A stretch of 64,000 nt of DNA from NCBI GenBank assembly GCA_963817405.1, contig CAWFNW010000003.1:186001-250000 (forward strand), read 5' to 3'. Source of the DNA: CAWFNW01 sp963817405. GTDB taxonomy: Bacteria; Actinomycetota; Coriobacteriia; Anaerosomatales; Anaerosomataceae. Shown piece after piece: positions 18,623-27,308 of this stretch (position 1 is the stretch's first letter; the number at the start of each line of letters is the position of its first letter). A program made the translations under genes and the position numbers. The notes beneath the pieces are model-generated. The model was not told where the DNA came from. It saw only the letters and a program-made list of their open reading frames with translations, and made no database searches.

Positions 18623-20107
18623 CTACAAGTACTGCCAGACGTCGTCGATGCCCGCATCGGCAGCCGGCACGCAGTCCTCGATCGACAGCGCGAACGTGCC
18701 CGCCTCCGCGCTGATGAGGCGCAGGTCGATGACCTCGGGCTCCTCGAACCAGCGTCCCGCGGCGTCGATGAGGCGCTTCACGCGCGGCCGCAGCAGATCG
18801 TCTCTGTTCACTCGGAAGACGACTGCCGTACTCCCGTCGGTCAGCCGCACCACCGCGCCCATCGGGTAGATACCGAGCATCGCCACGAGCGCCTTCGTCA
18901 CGCTGGGGTCATAGGCCTTGTTGCGTCCCTGCATGAGGACGGCGAGCGCCTTGTCCGGGCGGATCTCGCGGCGGAACGGGCGCCGTGTGGTCATCGCATC
19001 GTATGCGTCGCACAGCGCCACCACTCGGCTGAACAGGTGCTGCTCCCGCTGCCCCTGTTCGGCCTCCGGATACCCCTGCAGGTCATGACGCTGGTGGTGC
19101 TCATAGGCGACCACCATCGGCATCTGGTCGACGAGCTGGATGCGCTTGAGCAGGTCGGCACCCTGCGGAGCGTGGCTCTTCACGATCTGCCACTCATCGG
19201 CGGTAAGCGGGCCCTCCTTGTTGAGAATCGATTCGGGGATGCGTACCTTGCCGAGGTCGTACAGCAGCGCCGAGAGGCCGAGCGAACGGAGCCCCACGTC
19301 GTCCAGGCCCAGCGCGGAGCCGAGGGAGAGCGACAGGATGCACACGTTGATGGAGTGGTTGAGCGTGTAGTCGTCGTGGCTCTTGATGGCGGTGAGTCCC
19401 AAGATCGCCGCAGGGTCCTTGAGAAGTGAGTCGAGGAGCCCGTTCACGACGTGCTTGAGCGGCTCGACCTCGAAAACGCGACCGAGCTTCGCCTGGGTTT
19501 CCACATCGCGCATGAGCGAGATGCCCTCGTCGTAGCGCTCCCGGGCCTCCAGCTTGTTCTGGCGCTCCTCCGCCGAGCGCCGGTTCTCGTCGAGGTCACT
19601 CGTCTCCGCGATCGTGATCGCCGCGGCATGGCGCGTCTCGAGGAACGCGCGCGCCTGGTCGATGGACGTGATGCCGGTGTCGCAGAGGAGTTCGACGAGC
19701 GCCGCCGCGTCGGCCTCGCCGAAGCTGTTGCCGAGTGTCACGGCGGAGATCCCCCGGGCGAGCAGGTCCTCGATGAGCTTGCCGTACGTGATGCTTTCCT
19801 CGGGGAGCACATGGTTCTCGATGAAGAGCGTGCTCTTGTAGACATTCACCGTCACGTCTTCGAACCCGAGGTCCATGATGCCGCCGACGACCTCGATGAG
19901 CTCGGTGAGTGACTGCACCACGAGCGGGTGCGAGGGCGGGTACAGGGTCCCGGTGGTTGCTGCGACGGCGAGCGAGCGGGCGAGCTCGCGGGCGCGCTCG
20001 AGCCGGCGAGCGGTGGCGAACGGTGTGCGGCTCGACGCTTGTGCCGCGGCCGCCATCGTCGCAGGTGACTCGAGCTCGTCAGTGCGCATCGTCGGTTCGT
20101 CACTCAT
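18623..20107 (-). CDS. HD-GYP-like protein with degenerate metal site
   Basis: A 494-residue signalling-type protein. The N-terminal module (about residues 35-150, TLYPPSHP followed by alpha/beta sequence) is shared with the HEAT protein encoded upstream. The C-terminal HD-GYP domain (about 240-400) has DYTLNHS, LLYDLGKVRIP and HHQRHDLQGYP. In active c-di-GMP phosphodiesterases of this family the second motif is HD; here it is Y283-D284, so the usual metal-binding histidine is lost and catalysis is doubtful. GYP is intact at 345-347. The ATG at 20107 overlaps the HEAT gene stop by 8 bases. It may act as a c-di-GMP sensor or protein partner rather than an enzyme. Confidence 0.82.
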   Translation of the reverse strand: MSDEPTMRTDELESPATMAAAAQASSRTPFATARRLERARELARSLAVAATTGTLYPPSHPLVVQSLTELIEVVGGIMDLGFEDVTVNVYKSTLFIENHVLPEESITYGKLIEDLLARGISAVTLGNSFGEADAAALVELLCDTGITSIDQARAFLETRHAAAITIAETSDLDENRRSAEERQNKLEARERYDEGISLMRDVETQAKLGRVFEVEPLKHVVNGLLDSLLKDPAAILGLTAIKSHDDYTLNHSINVCILSLSLGSALGLDDVGLRSLGLSALLYDLGKVRIPESILNKEGPLTADEWQIVKSHAPQGADLLKRIQLVDQMPMVVAYEHHQRHDLQGYPEAEQGQREQHLFSRVVALCDAYDAMTTRRPFRREIRPDKALAVLMQGRNKAYDPSVTKALVAMLGIYPMGAVVRLTDGSTAVVFRVNRDDLLRPRVKRLIDAAGRWFEEPEVIDLRLISAEAGTFALSIEDCVPAADAGIDDVWQYL

Positions 20108-21926
20108 TGCGGGGCTCTCCTTGCTCCGATGGTGCCGAGTCAGCGTGCTCCGCCATCCGGCGCGCGCGCTGTCTGAGCTCGCGCGCCTGCGCATTGAGCG
20201 CCAAGCGGTGGTTGCCGAGCTGCTTGAGGACAGGTGCGGCGGTAGCGGGGGCGAGTGCGCTGAGCGCGTCGATCGCCTCGGTCTTCACTGCGAGGTCGTG
20301 TTCGAACGCCGGAGCGCGCTCCAGCAATCGCACGAGGGCGGGTACGGCAGCAATGACGCGCGCGCGGCCGATCTCCCGAGCCGCCGCCCGGCGAGTCTCG
20401 GCGTCCTTGTGCGTGAGCGCGCGCTCGAGGAGCGCCGTCGCCCCTGGGCTCGGCGCGTCGGCAAGCGCCGACACGGCGGCGATGCGCACGGCGACGTCAG
20501 GGTGCTCGAGGGCGTGGTTCATGAGCGGTAGCAGGCGGGCGTCGCGCGTGCCGGCGATCAGGCGCACCGCCGCCGTGGCCCGCGCCGGCTCGCCCGCACG
20601 GAGCACGCGCCCAGCCGCCGCGCCGACGGCCTCGGGCATCTGCGACGCGGCCCGGGCCAGGCGGGGCCGCTCCTCGGCAGGTGCGCTCGCGTACGCGTCG
20701 AAGAGCTCCTCCGCAAGCGACGCCCGCAACTCAGCCACGGGCGCCTGGAGGGCCGGGTCGTCATGGAGCTCGTTCAAGAGCTCTAGCCCCTCGGCCACAC
20801 TGTCGAAGCTTCCGGCACGGAGCGCACTCCGCGTCGCCTCGGCAAGCGCTCGGGCGCTGTCCTCGTTGGGGTGCTGCCGGGTGATACGGATGGTCGTCGC
20901 GAGCGCCCGCGCGGCGGTATCGGCCGTCGTCGAGGAGCGCATGAGCGCCTCGACGCGGAACTGGTCGCCGTGATCGTACGCGGTCGCCTCGGCGGCGAGC
21001 GCGGGGACGTCGGGCTCAGTGGGTACGCCCCGCTGCTGCTCGGTCTGCGCGGGGGGCCTGAGGAACGCGGTCAGCTCCTCGGCAATCTCCTCGGGGATGC
21101 TGAGCGCGCCGAGGAAGGCGTCTGCGGCGAGGTCCGCGCGGTCGGCAACCAGGCGGAGGAGTCGGGCGAGAGCTGCCGGCCGCATCGTCGCGACAACGCC
21201 GAGCATGCCGTCCATCCGCTCGCCCGTCTGGTCGGGGGTGAGAGCGCAGGCGAGCACCCGCTGACGGGATGCTTCGTCAAGCTGCAGCAACGCCTCGGCG
21301 GCCCTTCGCGCGGCAAGCACGCGCGCGGCGGACTCAAGGCGATCGACTGCCGCCTTCATGTCGTCGCGCCCGACGCCCTGCGCTGCTGTGACAAGCCATG
21401 TCTCTGCCGTGGCTGCGACCTCGGGGGCGATCTCCCGGAGCGGGGCCGCCGTCAGGTCGAGGCCGAAGATCCCGTCCTCTGTCGATGCACGGAGGCTGAC
21501 CTCGACGACGGCAAGGTTCATGACGCCCGCGTTCAGAAGTGCAGCCCGCATGCCGCCCCCGGCGCGCACGGCCTTGGCGTCCGCACCGAGAATCTGGAGG
21601 AACGCCGCAGCCTCTGCAGTGCTCACGCCGGGAGCGACGATGAGTTGACCGACCTGGAGCGAGTGCAGCGACTCGGCCAACGCGGCGATCTGCGACTGGC
21701 CTTCCCCAATGGACGTCTCGCCTAGCCAGAATTTTCCACGATCCACGCGCACCTGGACGGGATACGTGGCGCCGGAGTCGTTGCCGGCCTGCACGAAGCG
21801 CTCGACCGCCTCCGCACGCATCGGGCTCGATGGGGGATAGAGGCGCACTGCGATGGAGGCGGCCGCGAGTAGACGCAGCAGCTCCTCAGCGCGCCGGGCG
21901 GCGCCCGATGGTTCTTGGTGCTCCAT
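20100..21926 (-). CDS. HEAT-repeat protein sharing an N-terminal module with the HD-GYP-like protein
   Basis: A 608-residue cytoplasmic protein with no recognised enzyme motif. The N-terminal part (RLYPPSSP near residue 28, then alpha/beta sequence to about 110) matches the start of the downstream HD-GYP-like protein in pattern and order. The middle is alanine-rich helical sequence. The C-terminal third has tandem HEAT-like units (for example HPDVAVRIAAVSALAD and HKDAETRRAAAREIG), a protein-interaction scaffold. The 8-base overlap with the HD-GYP-like gene makes joint translation likely, and the two proteins may form one complex. It is transcribed away from the ImmA-like gene across a 171-base gap in which I saw no convincing promoter. 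Confidence 0.75.
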   Translation of the reverse strand: MEHQEPSGAARRAEELLRLLAAASIAVRLYPPSSPMRAEAVERFVQAGNDSGATYPVQVRVDRGKFWLGETSIGEGQSQIAALAESLHSLQVGQLIVAPGVSTAEAAAFLQILGADAKAVRAGGGMRAALLNAGVMNLAVVEVSLRASTEDGIFGLDLTAAPLREIAPEVAATAETWLVTAAQGVGRDDMKAAVDRLESAARVLAARRAAEALLQLDEASRQRVLACALTPDQTGERMDGMLGVVATMRPAALARLLRLVADRADLAADAFLGALSIPEEIAEELTAFLRPPAQTEQQRGVPTEPDVPALAAEATAYDHGDQFRVEALMRSSTTADTAARALATTIRITRQHPNEDSARALAEATRSALRAGSFDSVAEGLELLNELHDDPALQAPVAELRASLAEELFDAYASAPAEERPRLARAASQMPEAVGAAAGRVLRAGEPARATAAVRLIAGTRDARLLPLMNHALEHPDVAVRIAAVSALADAPSPGATALLERALTHKDAETRRAAAREIGRARVIAAVPALVRLLERAPAFEHDLAVKTEAIDALSALAPATAAPVLKQLGNHRLALNAQARELRQRARRMAEHADSAPSEQGEPRNE

Positions 21927-22097
21927 GCAGCCCCCCTTTCAAGCCGCGGGCCGACAGTCGCTATATCGGCATGTGAGTCATCATCATTGAACCGCGGAAC
22001 CAGCTGGCCTCGTTGCTCACCTCGTGCCCCCGCAGCGCCGATACTCCATAGTAGCCATGTGGCGGGTTCGCGCGCGAGCGGACGTGGGGAGGTGGCC

Positions 22098-22592
22098 ATG
22101 GAGACGAAGCGGGAGGTGTACTTCCGGGGGCTCGGCGAACGGGCGATCCGGGATGCCGGCGTCTCCGAGCCTCCCATCGCCCCGTCGGAGATCGCGCGAC
22201 ACCTCGGCGTACCGATCATCAGCGCCGCGCTTCCGTCGTGGAGTGTCGGAGCGCTCGTCGCCGAGGACGGTATGCCCGCCATCCTCATCAACGCCACGAG
22301 TGAACCGTTCGCGCAGCGAGCGGGTATCGCGCACTTCCTCGGGCACCTCATCGTGCTGCTCGACGACCCGGGCGCGACCTATCCCCGGAACCGCGAGGTC
22401 GTCCACGAGTCTGCGAACGCCGTAGCGGATGAACTGGAGCTCCCGGGCTTCATGGTGCGCGATCAAGCACTGAAGTGGTTCAACGACTACCGGTACCTTG
22501 CCGGGCTGTTCGGGGTCACGGAGAAGCGCATGGTCGCTCGCATGCAGGCGCTCGGGCTCATGCAGAAGCGGGGCGTCGTCTGGGACTACTGA
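22098..22592 (+). CDS. ImmA/IrrE-like (DUF955) protein with altered zinc motif
   Basis: A 164-residue protein resembling the ImmA/IrrE metallopeptidase fold: AGIAHFLGHLIVLLD near residue 77, followed by ESANAVADELELP, where the third zinc ligand region lies. The canonical HEXXH is HFLGH here, so the catalytic glutamate is replaced by phenylalanine and protease activity is unlikely. There is no HTH domain. The ATG at 22098 is preceded by GGGAGGTGG. Such proteins normally cleave phage or DNA-damage repressors; this one could have become a binding protein. No repressor gene or phage remnant lies nearby. Confidence 0.65.
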   Translation: METKREVYFRGLGERAIRDAGVSEPPIAPSEIARHLGVPIISAALPSWSVGALVAEDGMPAILINATSEPFAQRAGIAHFLGHLIVLLDDPGATYPRNREVVHESANAVADELELPGFMVRDQALKWFNDYRYLAGLFGVTEKRMVARMQALGLMQKRGVVWDY

Positions 22593-22744
22593 GCGGAAGA
22601 GTGGACCGCGTGCTCGGCGTGCTGCTCGCTGCCCGAGCGACGAATCCGGCTCGGGGCGCGGTGTCGGCGCCAGATGTATCATCGGAGTCGGAGTCGGAGC
22701 CGCGAACGGCGGCCCGAGGTCTGTCGAGCACTGGGGGAGGCGTC

Positions 22745-23722
22745 ATGCGGACCACGTACGCGGTCGGTATCGATGTTGGCGGGACCCGGATCGCAGCGGG
22801 TCTCGTTGAGCGAAAGGGCCGACTCGTCAAGGAGGCGCGAGCGCTGACACCGCACGCCGACGGGCCGTTTGCAATCGTCGATACGGTCATCGGCCTCATC
22901 GACGAGGTCTCTCATGGAACGCAGCAGGCGGAAATCGCGGGAATCGGGATCGGCCTTCCGGCACAGATCGACTTCCTGAAGCAGTCGGTGGAGTTCTGCA
23001 CCAACCTTCCGCTGACGGGGGTCGACGTCCGTTCGCTCGTCACCTCCCGAATCCGGCAGGACGTCGTGATCGACAACGACGGTCACTGCGCCGGCATCGG
23101 CGAGTCGCGGTTTGGCGCGGCCAAGGGCGTGCGGGACTTCGTGATGGTCACGCTCGGCACTGGCGTGGGCGGCGCGCTGTTCTTCGATGGTCAGCCGTAT
23201 CGCGGTTCGCGCGGTCTGGGCGGCGAGATCGGGCACGTCGTAGTTCGCATCGGCGGGCCGCCCTGCCCCTGCGGTGGGGAAGGGCACCTCGAGGCGTATC
23301 TCGGCCGACCGGCGCTCGCTGCGGCAGGGCGCGCAGCAGCAGAATCGTTCCGCGGGAGCCGCATCGCTTCGCTCGCGGGCGGTGACGCCACCGCAATCAC
23401 GGCCGAGCACGTCGTGGAGGCGGCGCTTGCGGGAGACGAGGCGGCACTCGAGATCCTCGCCGAGGCGGGTGATGTGCTCGGTGAGGCGCTCGTCGGCGTC
23501 GTGAACGTCCTCAACCCGCGCCTGATCGTCGTGGGCGGCGGTATCGGCGAGTCCGCACCGGAGATCCTCAGCCGCGCTGCCGAGCATATCGATAAGCACG
23601 CGCTCGCCGGGCGGCGCGACGTGAAGCTCGTACGCGCCGAGCTCGGTAACGACGCCGGCGTTCTCGGCGCGGCGGCACTGGCGTTCCAGGAACACGACAC
23701 TCGGGAGGGACTGCATCGATGA
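22745..23722 (+). CDS. ROK-family sugar kinase
   Basis: A probable glucokinase-like sugar kinase of 325 residues. It starts AVGIDVGGTRIAAG, the phosphate-1 motif, and has GIGIGLPAQID, DNDGHCAGIGE with the likely catalytic aspartate, GTGVGGALFFDG and the zinc-site segment CPCGGEGHLEAYLG. Here the last cysteine of CxCGxxGC is histidine, which could still bind zinc. The ATG at 22745 follows GGGGAGG. A run of three near-identical hexamers (GGAGTC type, about 22684-22701) precedes it. Its stop overlaps the next ATG (ATGA), so it is coupled to the DUF362 gene. Confidence 0.88.
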   Translation: MRTTYAVGIDVGGTRIAAGLVERKGRLVKEARALTPHADGPFAIVDTVIGLIDEVSHGTQQAEIAGIGIGLPAQIDFLKQSVEFCTNLPLTGVDVRSLVTSRIRQDVVIDNDGHCAGIGESRFGAAKGVRDFVMVTLGTGVGGALFFDGQPYRGSRGLGGEIGHVVVRIGGPPCPCGGEGHLEAYLGRPALAAAGRAAAESFRGSRIASLAGGDATAITAEHVVEAALAGDEAALEILAEAGDVLGEALVGVVNVLNPRLIVVGGGIGESAPEILSRAAEHIDKHALAGRRDVKLVRAELGNDAGVLGAAALAFQEHDTREGLHR

Positions 23723-24831
23723 GCGGCTCTAAGGTCTACTTCGCACCCATGCGCAGCCCGATGAAGAAGAGCATGGTGACCCGTGTCGGAGGTCTGCTCG
23801 CGCGCGCAGGCCTGACCTCTGCGATCGCAGAAAAGGACCTCGTCGCGGTCAAGCTGCACTTCGGTGAGGCGGGCAACACCGGATTCGTACACCCCATCTA
23901 CGTGCGCGAGATCGTCCGACGAATCAAGATGGCCGGGGGAAAGCCATTCCTGACGGACGCGAACACCCTCTACAGCGGGCAGCGTTCGAACGCGGTGGAC
24001 CACCTCGAGTGCGCCATCCACAACGGCTTTGCGTACGCCACGGTTGAGGCGCCGCTGGTGATCGCCGACGGGCTCGATGGTCGCGACGCGGTCGACGTGC
24101 CCGTGAACGGTCTCCACTTCGAGAGCGTCCGGCTCGGCGCCGCGGCGGTGCACGCTGACGCGATGGTCGTCGTGACACACGTGAAGGGTCACGAAGCGAC
24201 CGGGTTCGGCGGCGCGCTCAAGAACGTCGGGATGGGGCTCGGGTGTCGGTCCGCGAAGCAGCGGATGCACGCGGACTTCAAGCCTGAGGTGACCGAGGCC
24301 ATGTGCACGGCCTGCGGGCGCTGTGTGCGCTGGTGCCCGGTCGGCGCGATCTCGCTCGCGCCCGACCGCTTCGCGGTCATCGACTACGAGATCTGCTACG
24401 GCTGTGGCGAGTGCGTGGCCGCATGCCCGTACGGCGCGATCGCGGCACAGTGGAAGACCGACGCAAACAAGCTGCAGGAGAAGATCGTCGAGCATGTGGC
24501 CGGCGCGCTCGCCGGCAAGGACGGCAAGGTCGTCTACCTCTCCTTCGTGACGGCCGTATCGCCCGACTGCGACTGCTGGAACTTCACCGACGCGCCCATC
24601 GTCCCCGACCTCGGCGTGCTCGCCTCCACTGACATCGTGGCGATCGAGCAGGCGGCATACGACCTCGTCACCCAGGCGGTCGGCCTCGCCGGCTCGCTCG
24701 GTGAGGGTCACGGCGCGGGTGTCGACAAGTTCACCGCCGTCACCGGCGTCGACGGCACACGCGCGATTGAGTACGCGGAAGAGATGGGTTTGGGTACAAG
24801 AGAGTACGAACTCGTCGTGGTAGAGCAGTAG
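23719..24831 (+). CDS. DUF362 protein with two [4Fe-4S] ferredoxin motifs
   Basis: A 370-residue cytoplasmic iron-sulfur protein. The N-terminal DUF362 domain (about residues 1-180) has KLHFGEAGNTGF and HVKGHEATGFGGALKN. Two ferredoxin motifs follow, CTACGRCVRWCP and CYGCGECVAACP (about 195-240), then a C-terminal DUF362 extension with DCDCWNF. The function of the family is not settled; the clusters point to electron transfer. Its start overlaps the ROK kinase stop, an odd pairing whose logic is unknown. Confidence 0.88.
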   Translation: MSGSKVYFAPMRSPMKKSMVTRVGGLLARAGLTSAIAEKDLVAVKLHFGEAGNTGFVHPIYVREIVRRIKMAGGKPFLTDANTLYSGQRSNAVDHLECAIHNGFAYATVEAPLVIADGLDGRDAVDVPVNGLHFESVRLGAAAVHADAMVVVTHVKGHEATGFGGALKNVGMGLGCRSAKQRMHADFKPEVTEAMCTACGRCVRWCPVGAISLAPDRFAVIDYEICYGCGECVAACPYGAIAAQWKTDANKLQEKIVEHVAGALAGKDGKVVYLSFVTAVSPDCDCWNFTDAPIVPDLGVLASTDIVAIEQAAYDLVTQAVGLAGSLGEGHGAGVDKFTAVTGVDGTRAIEYAEEMGLGTREYELVVVEQ

Positions 24832-24883
24832 GCGACGACGGCCACGCGTTACGAGGGTCGGACATCGACCAAGGAGGAACCAC

Positions 24884-26059
24884 GTGGACTACTTCGGGAT
24901 TCTCAAGCGCGCGTGGGAACTCACCTGGAAGTACAAGGCGCTCTGGGTGCTCGGCTTCTTCGCCATGTCCGGCGGCGGTAGCAGCGCGCCGGGCAGCGGT
25001 TCCAGATACCAGTTCGACGCTCAGAACGGCTTCCAGGGCGTGCCGTATGCGAACGAGCTCCAGCGGGTGTCCGACTGGTTCGCAGCGAACGCCGCTGTGT
25101 TGATCGTTGTCGCGTCCTTTGCGGCTTTGTTTGGCCTCATCTACTTCATCCTGAATGTTGCGGCCCGCGGTGGTCTGGTTCACTCGGTCAACGAGGCCGA
25201 AGAGGGCCGCCCCGTCGCGGTCCGCGACGGCTGGAGCGTCGGCTTCCATCACTGGGGCCGCACGTTCATGATCGGGCTCGTCGCGTTCCTGCCGCTGATC
25301 GTCATCGCGATCGCACTCGTTGCAGTGCTCGTGCCGGTCTTCGTCGTGACGAGCGTGGGTACCAACGCCATCTCCGGTTCCGAGTCCTTAGGGCCCCAGG
25401 GGTTCGCCGCTGCCGGCGGGACGCTCCTGTGCTGTGGACTGCCGCTCTTGGTGCTCGTGCTCGCCGTGCTCGGCGTGCTACTCAGCATCGTCATGGAACT
25501 CGGCATTCGCTACGGCGTGCTCTACGACATGACGTTCGGCAGAGCGCTCACCCAGGGCTGGAAAGATGTGTGGGCCAAGCGCGGCGCTGTCGTGATGTGG
25601 CTCGTCATGCTGCTCCCGGCGATCGCCTACGGCATCGTTGTCGGGGGAATCCTCCTCGGCGCGCTGCTTCCTGCGGTGCTGGTGCTTCGGGGTGGCTCCT
25701 CGGTCGCGCCGGTGGTTATCCTGGGTGCTGTCGTCCTCCTGGTCCTGCTTGTGCCAGGGGCGATCTATGGCACCTTCGTCTCGGCCTCGTGGACGGTCTT
25801 CTTCCGCAGGATGACTGGACTCGGGCAGGTCGCCGTGCAGCCGGCGGTCGCGTACCCGGCGCCCAGCGCCTATCCTCCTCCGCCAATCGCCTATCCGCCT
25901 GCGCCGCCGGCAGCGCCCGAGTGGACCCCGCCCGCACCGCCGGCAGCGCCCGAGTGGACCCCGCCCGCACCGCCGGCGCCTGCGGATGCACCGCCCGCCG
26001 CGCCGTGGGAAGGCCCGATCGTCCCCGAACCGCCGGCGCCTCCGGCATCCGATGCCTGA
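24884..26059 (+). CDS. Six-helix membrane protein with proline-rich cytoplasmic tail
   Basis: I do not recognise a named family with certainty. The 391-residue protein has about six hydrophobic segments (about residues 20-32, 65-90, 127-155, 175-207, 228-262 and 268-300), similar to glycerophosphodiester phosphodiesterase membrane-domain proteins. A tail of about 75 residues rich in Pro and Ala follows, with a perfect 11-residue tandem repeat. GTG 24884 follows AAGGAGGAA. The stop overlaps the rsmI start, so the two are coupled, probably without functional meaning. Confidence 0.7.
   Translation: MDYFGILKRAWELTWKYKALWVLGFFAMSGGGSSAPGSGSRYQFDAQNGFQGVPYANELQRVSDWFAANAAVLIVVASFAALFGLIYFILNVAARGGLVHSVNEAEEGRPVAVRDGWSVGFHHWGRTFMIGLVAFLPLIVIAIALVAVLVPVFVVTSVGTNAISGSESLGPQGFAAAGGTLLCCGLPLLVLVLAVLGVLLSIVMELGIRYGVLYDMTFGRALTQGWKDVWAKRGAVVMWLVMLLPAIAYGIVVGGILLGALLPAVLVLRGGSSVAPVVILGAVVLLVLLVPGAIYGTFVSASWTVFFRRMTGLGQVAVQPAVAYPAPSAYPPPPIAYPPAPPAAPEWTPPAPPAAPEWTPPAPPAPADAPPAAPWEGPIVPEPPAPPASDA
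25904..25969 (+). repeat. Tandem 33-bp repeat (two copies) coding for a proline-rich tail
   Basis: Two identical 33-base units (25904-25936 and 25937-25969) encode PPAAPEWTPPA twice, and a partial third follows. Perfect identity at the base level indicates a recent duplication; copy number may vary between strains. Confidence 0.85.
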
Positions 26060-26897
26060 GGCTGGTCGGCTGCTCGTCTGCGCGACGCCGATCGGCAACC
26101 TCGGCGACGTGACGTTGCGCGTGCTCGATGTGCTGCGCGCAGCCGACGTCATCGTCGCCGAGGACACGCGCGTGACGAGGAAGCTCCTGGCGCGCTACGA
26201 CATCCACGTGCGGCTCGAGCGCTACGACGAGGCCACCGCTGCCGCGCGTACGCCGGAGCTCGTCGCCCGGATTGCCGGCGGCGAGCGCATCGCGCTCGTC
26301 AGTGACGCCGGCACCCCAGGCATTTCGGATCCCGGTGCGCGGCTCGTGGACGCCGCACTCGAGGCGGGACTCGCTGTTGACGTGCTTCCCGGCCCGTCCG
26401 CGATCATCACGGCACTCGTGGCGAGCGGACTCCCAACGCACGCGTTCTACTTCGGCGGCTTCCTGCCGCGCAAGCCGGGAGAGCGCCGGCGGGCGATCGG
26501 GGCGCTTGCTGCGCTCGACGCGACGCTCATCTTCTACGAGTCTCCGCACCGCACGCCTGCCAGCGCGGAATCGATCGCCGCGGTGCTACCCGGGCGTCGC
26601 GCGGCGATGGCGCGGGAGCTCACGAAACTCCATGAAGAGGTCCTGCGAGGGTCGATCGAGGATCTCGCACGCGCGCTGGAGTCGCGGGATCTCAAGGGCG
26701 AGGTCGTGCTGCTTGTCGGTCCGCCCGTTCCGGGCGAGCGTCAGGCCGCTGACGAAGCAGCAGTGCGCGGACGTGTGGACGAGCTCGCGGCACAGGGGTT
26801 CTCAACGAAGGACGCGATCAAGGCTGTGGCTGCAGAGACCGGACTTGGGCGCAACGCTGTCTACCGCATCGTTCACGGCGGCGAAGCGGGGGACTGA
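26052..26897 (+). CDS. rsmI: 16S rRNA (cytidine1402-2'-O)-methyltransferase RsmI
   Basis: Methylates the ribose of C1402 in the ribosomal P site. The 281-residue protein has the family motifs CATPIGNLGD (about residues 10-19), AEDTRVTRKLL, LVSDAGTPGISDPG and FYESPHR, followed by a C-terminal helical region. ATG 26052 overlaps the stop of the membrane-protein gene. In Bacillus the orthologue (yabC region) sits next to abrB, as here. Its stop codon lies inside a palindrome shared with abrB. Confidence 0.95.
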   Translation: MPEAGRLLVCATPIGNLGDVTLRVLDVLRAADVIVAEDTRVTRKLLARYDIHVRLERYDEATAAARTPELVARIAGGERIALVSDAGTPGISDPGARLVDAALEAGLAVDVLPGPSAIITALVASGLPTHAFYFGGFLPRKPGERRRAIGALAALDATLIFYESPHRTPASAESIAAVLPGRRAAMARELTKLHEEVLRGSIEDLARALESRDLKGEVVLLVGPPVPGERQAADEAAVRGRVDELAAQGFSTKDAIKAVAAETGLGRNAVYRIVHGGEAGD

Positions 26898-26913
26898 GCC
26901 GCCGGGCTCAGTC
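26892..26913. terminator. Bidirectional hairpin terminator between rsmI and abrB
   Basis: GACTGAGCC (26892-26900) and its exact complement (26905-26913) form a 9-bp stem with loop GCCG. The stop codons of both convergent genes (TGA at 26895-26897 on plus; TGA read from 26910-26908 on minus) lie within the two arms. Confidence 0.7.
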
Positions 26914-27153
26914 GGCTTGCTTCACCTCAAGAATACACGCGTTGCAGACGGGGCGACCCTTGACCGTGCCGACCTCGTGCTGCGACCCGCAGATGACGCA
27001 CGCGTCCCGCGACTTCTCCAAGATGATGCGCGTGCCCTCCACCGAGATGGAGATGGGGTCCTTCACCTTGATGCCGAGCGTACGGCGCAGTTCCATCGGG
27101 ATGACGATCCGCCCCAGGTCGTCGACCCGCCGGACGATTCCCGTGTCGCTCAT
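26908..27153 (-). CDS. abrB: AbrB/SpoVT-type regulator with C-terminal zinc ribbon
   Basis: An 81-residue transcription factor. The N-terminal swapped-hairpin AbrB domain (about residues 1-50) has GIVRRVDDLGRIVIPMELRR, the usual DNA-binding signature. The C-terminus holds CVICG and CNAC, a four-cysteine zinc site. Classic Bacillus AbrB lacks such a ribbon; it has a different C-terminal dimer domain. The ATG at 27153 has GAGGGAGGG upstream. It is divergent from metG, as abrB is from metS in Bacillus. A global transition-state role is suggested by family only. Confidence 0.9.
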   Translation of the reverse strand: MSDTGIVRRVDDLGRIVIPMELRRTLGIKVKDPISISVEGTRIILEKSRDACVICGSQHEVGTVKGRPVCNACILEVKQAD

Positions 27154-27308
27154 GGCTCCGCCCTCCCTCGTGCCCGGTACGAGCAGCGTGGCGTACGCTA
27201 TCATTGGGTACCCGGGCCAGCCCTCTACTTCCATAATTGCCCAACGACAGCCCGAGCGAAACCATGTCAAAGCAGTATCTTCCAGACGAGATGGAGCTGG
27301 CCGCACCT

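Noticed and set aside
25850..26058. Repeat cluster resembling a short CRISPR array
   Set aside because: Two adjacent 33-bp units without spacers, in frame and coding for a proline-rich tail.
27154..27308. T-box or SAM riboswitch before metG
   Set aside because: No T-box sequence, specifier stem or SAM-I core found in the 155 bases between abrB and metG.
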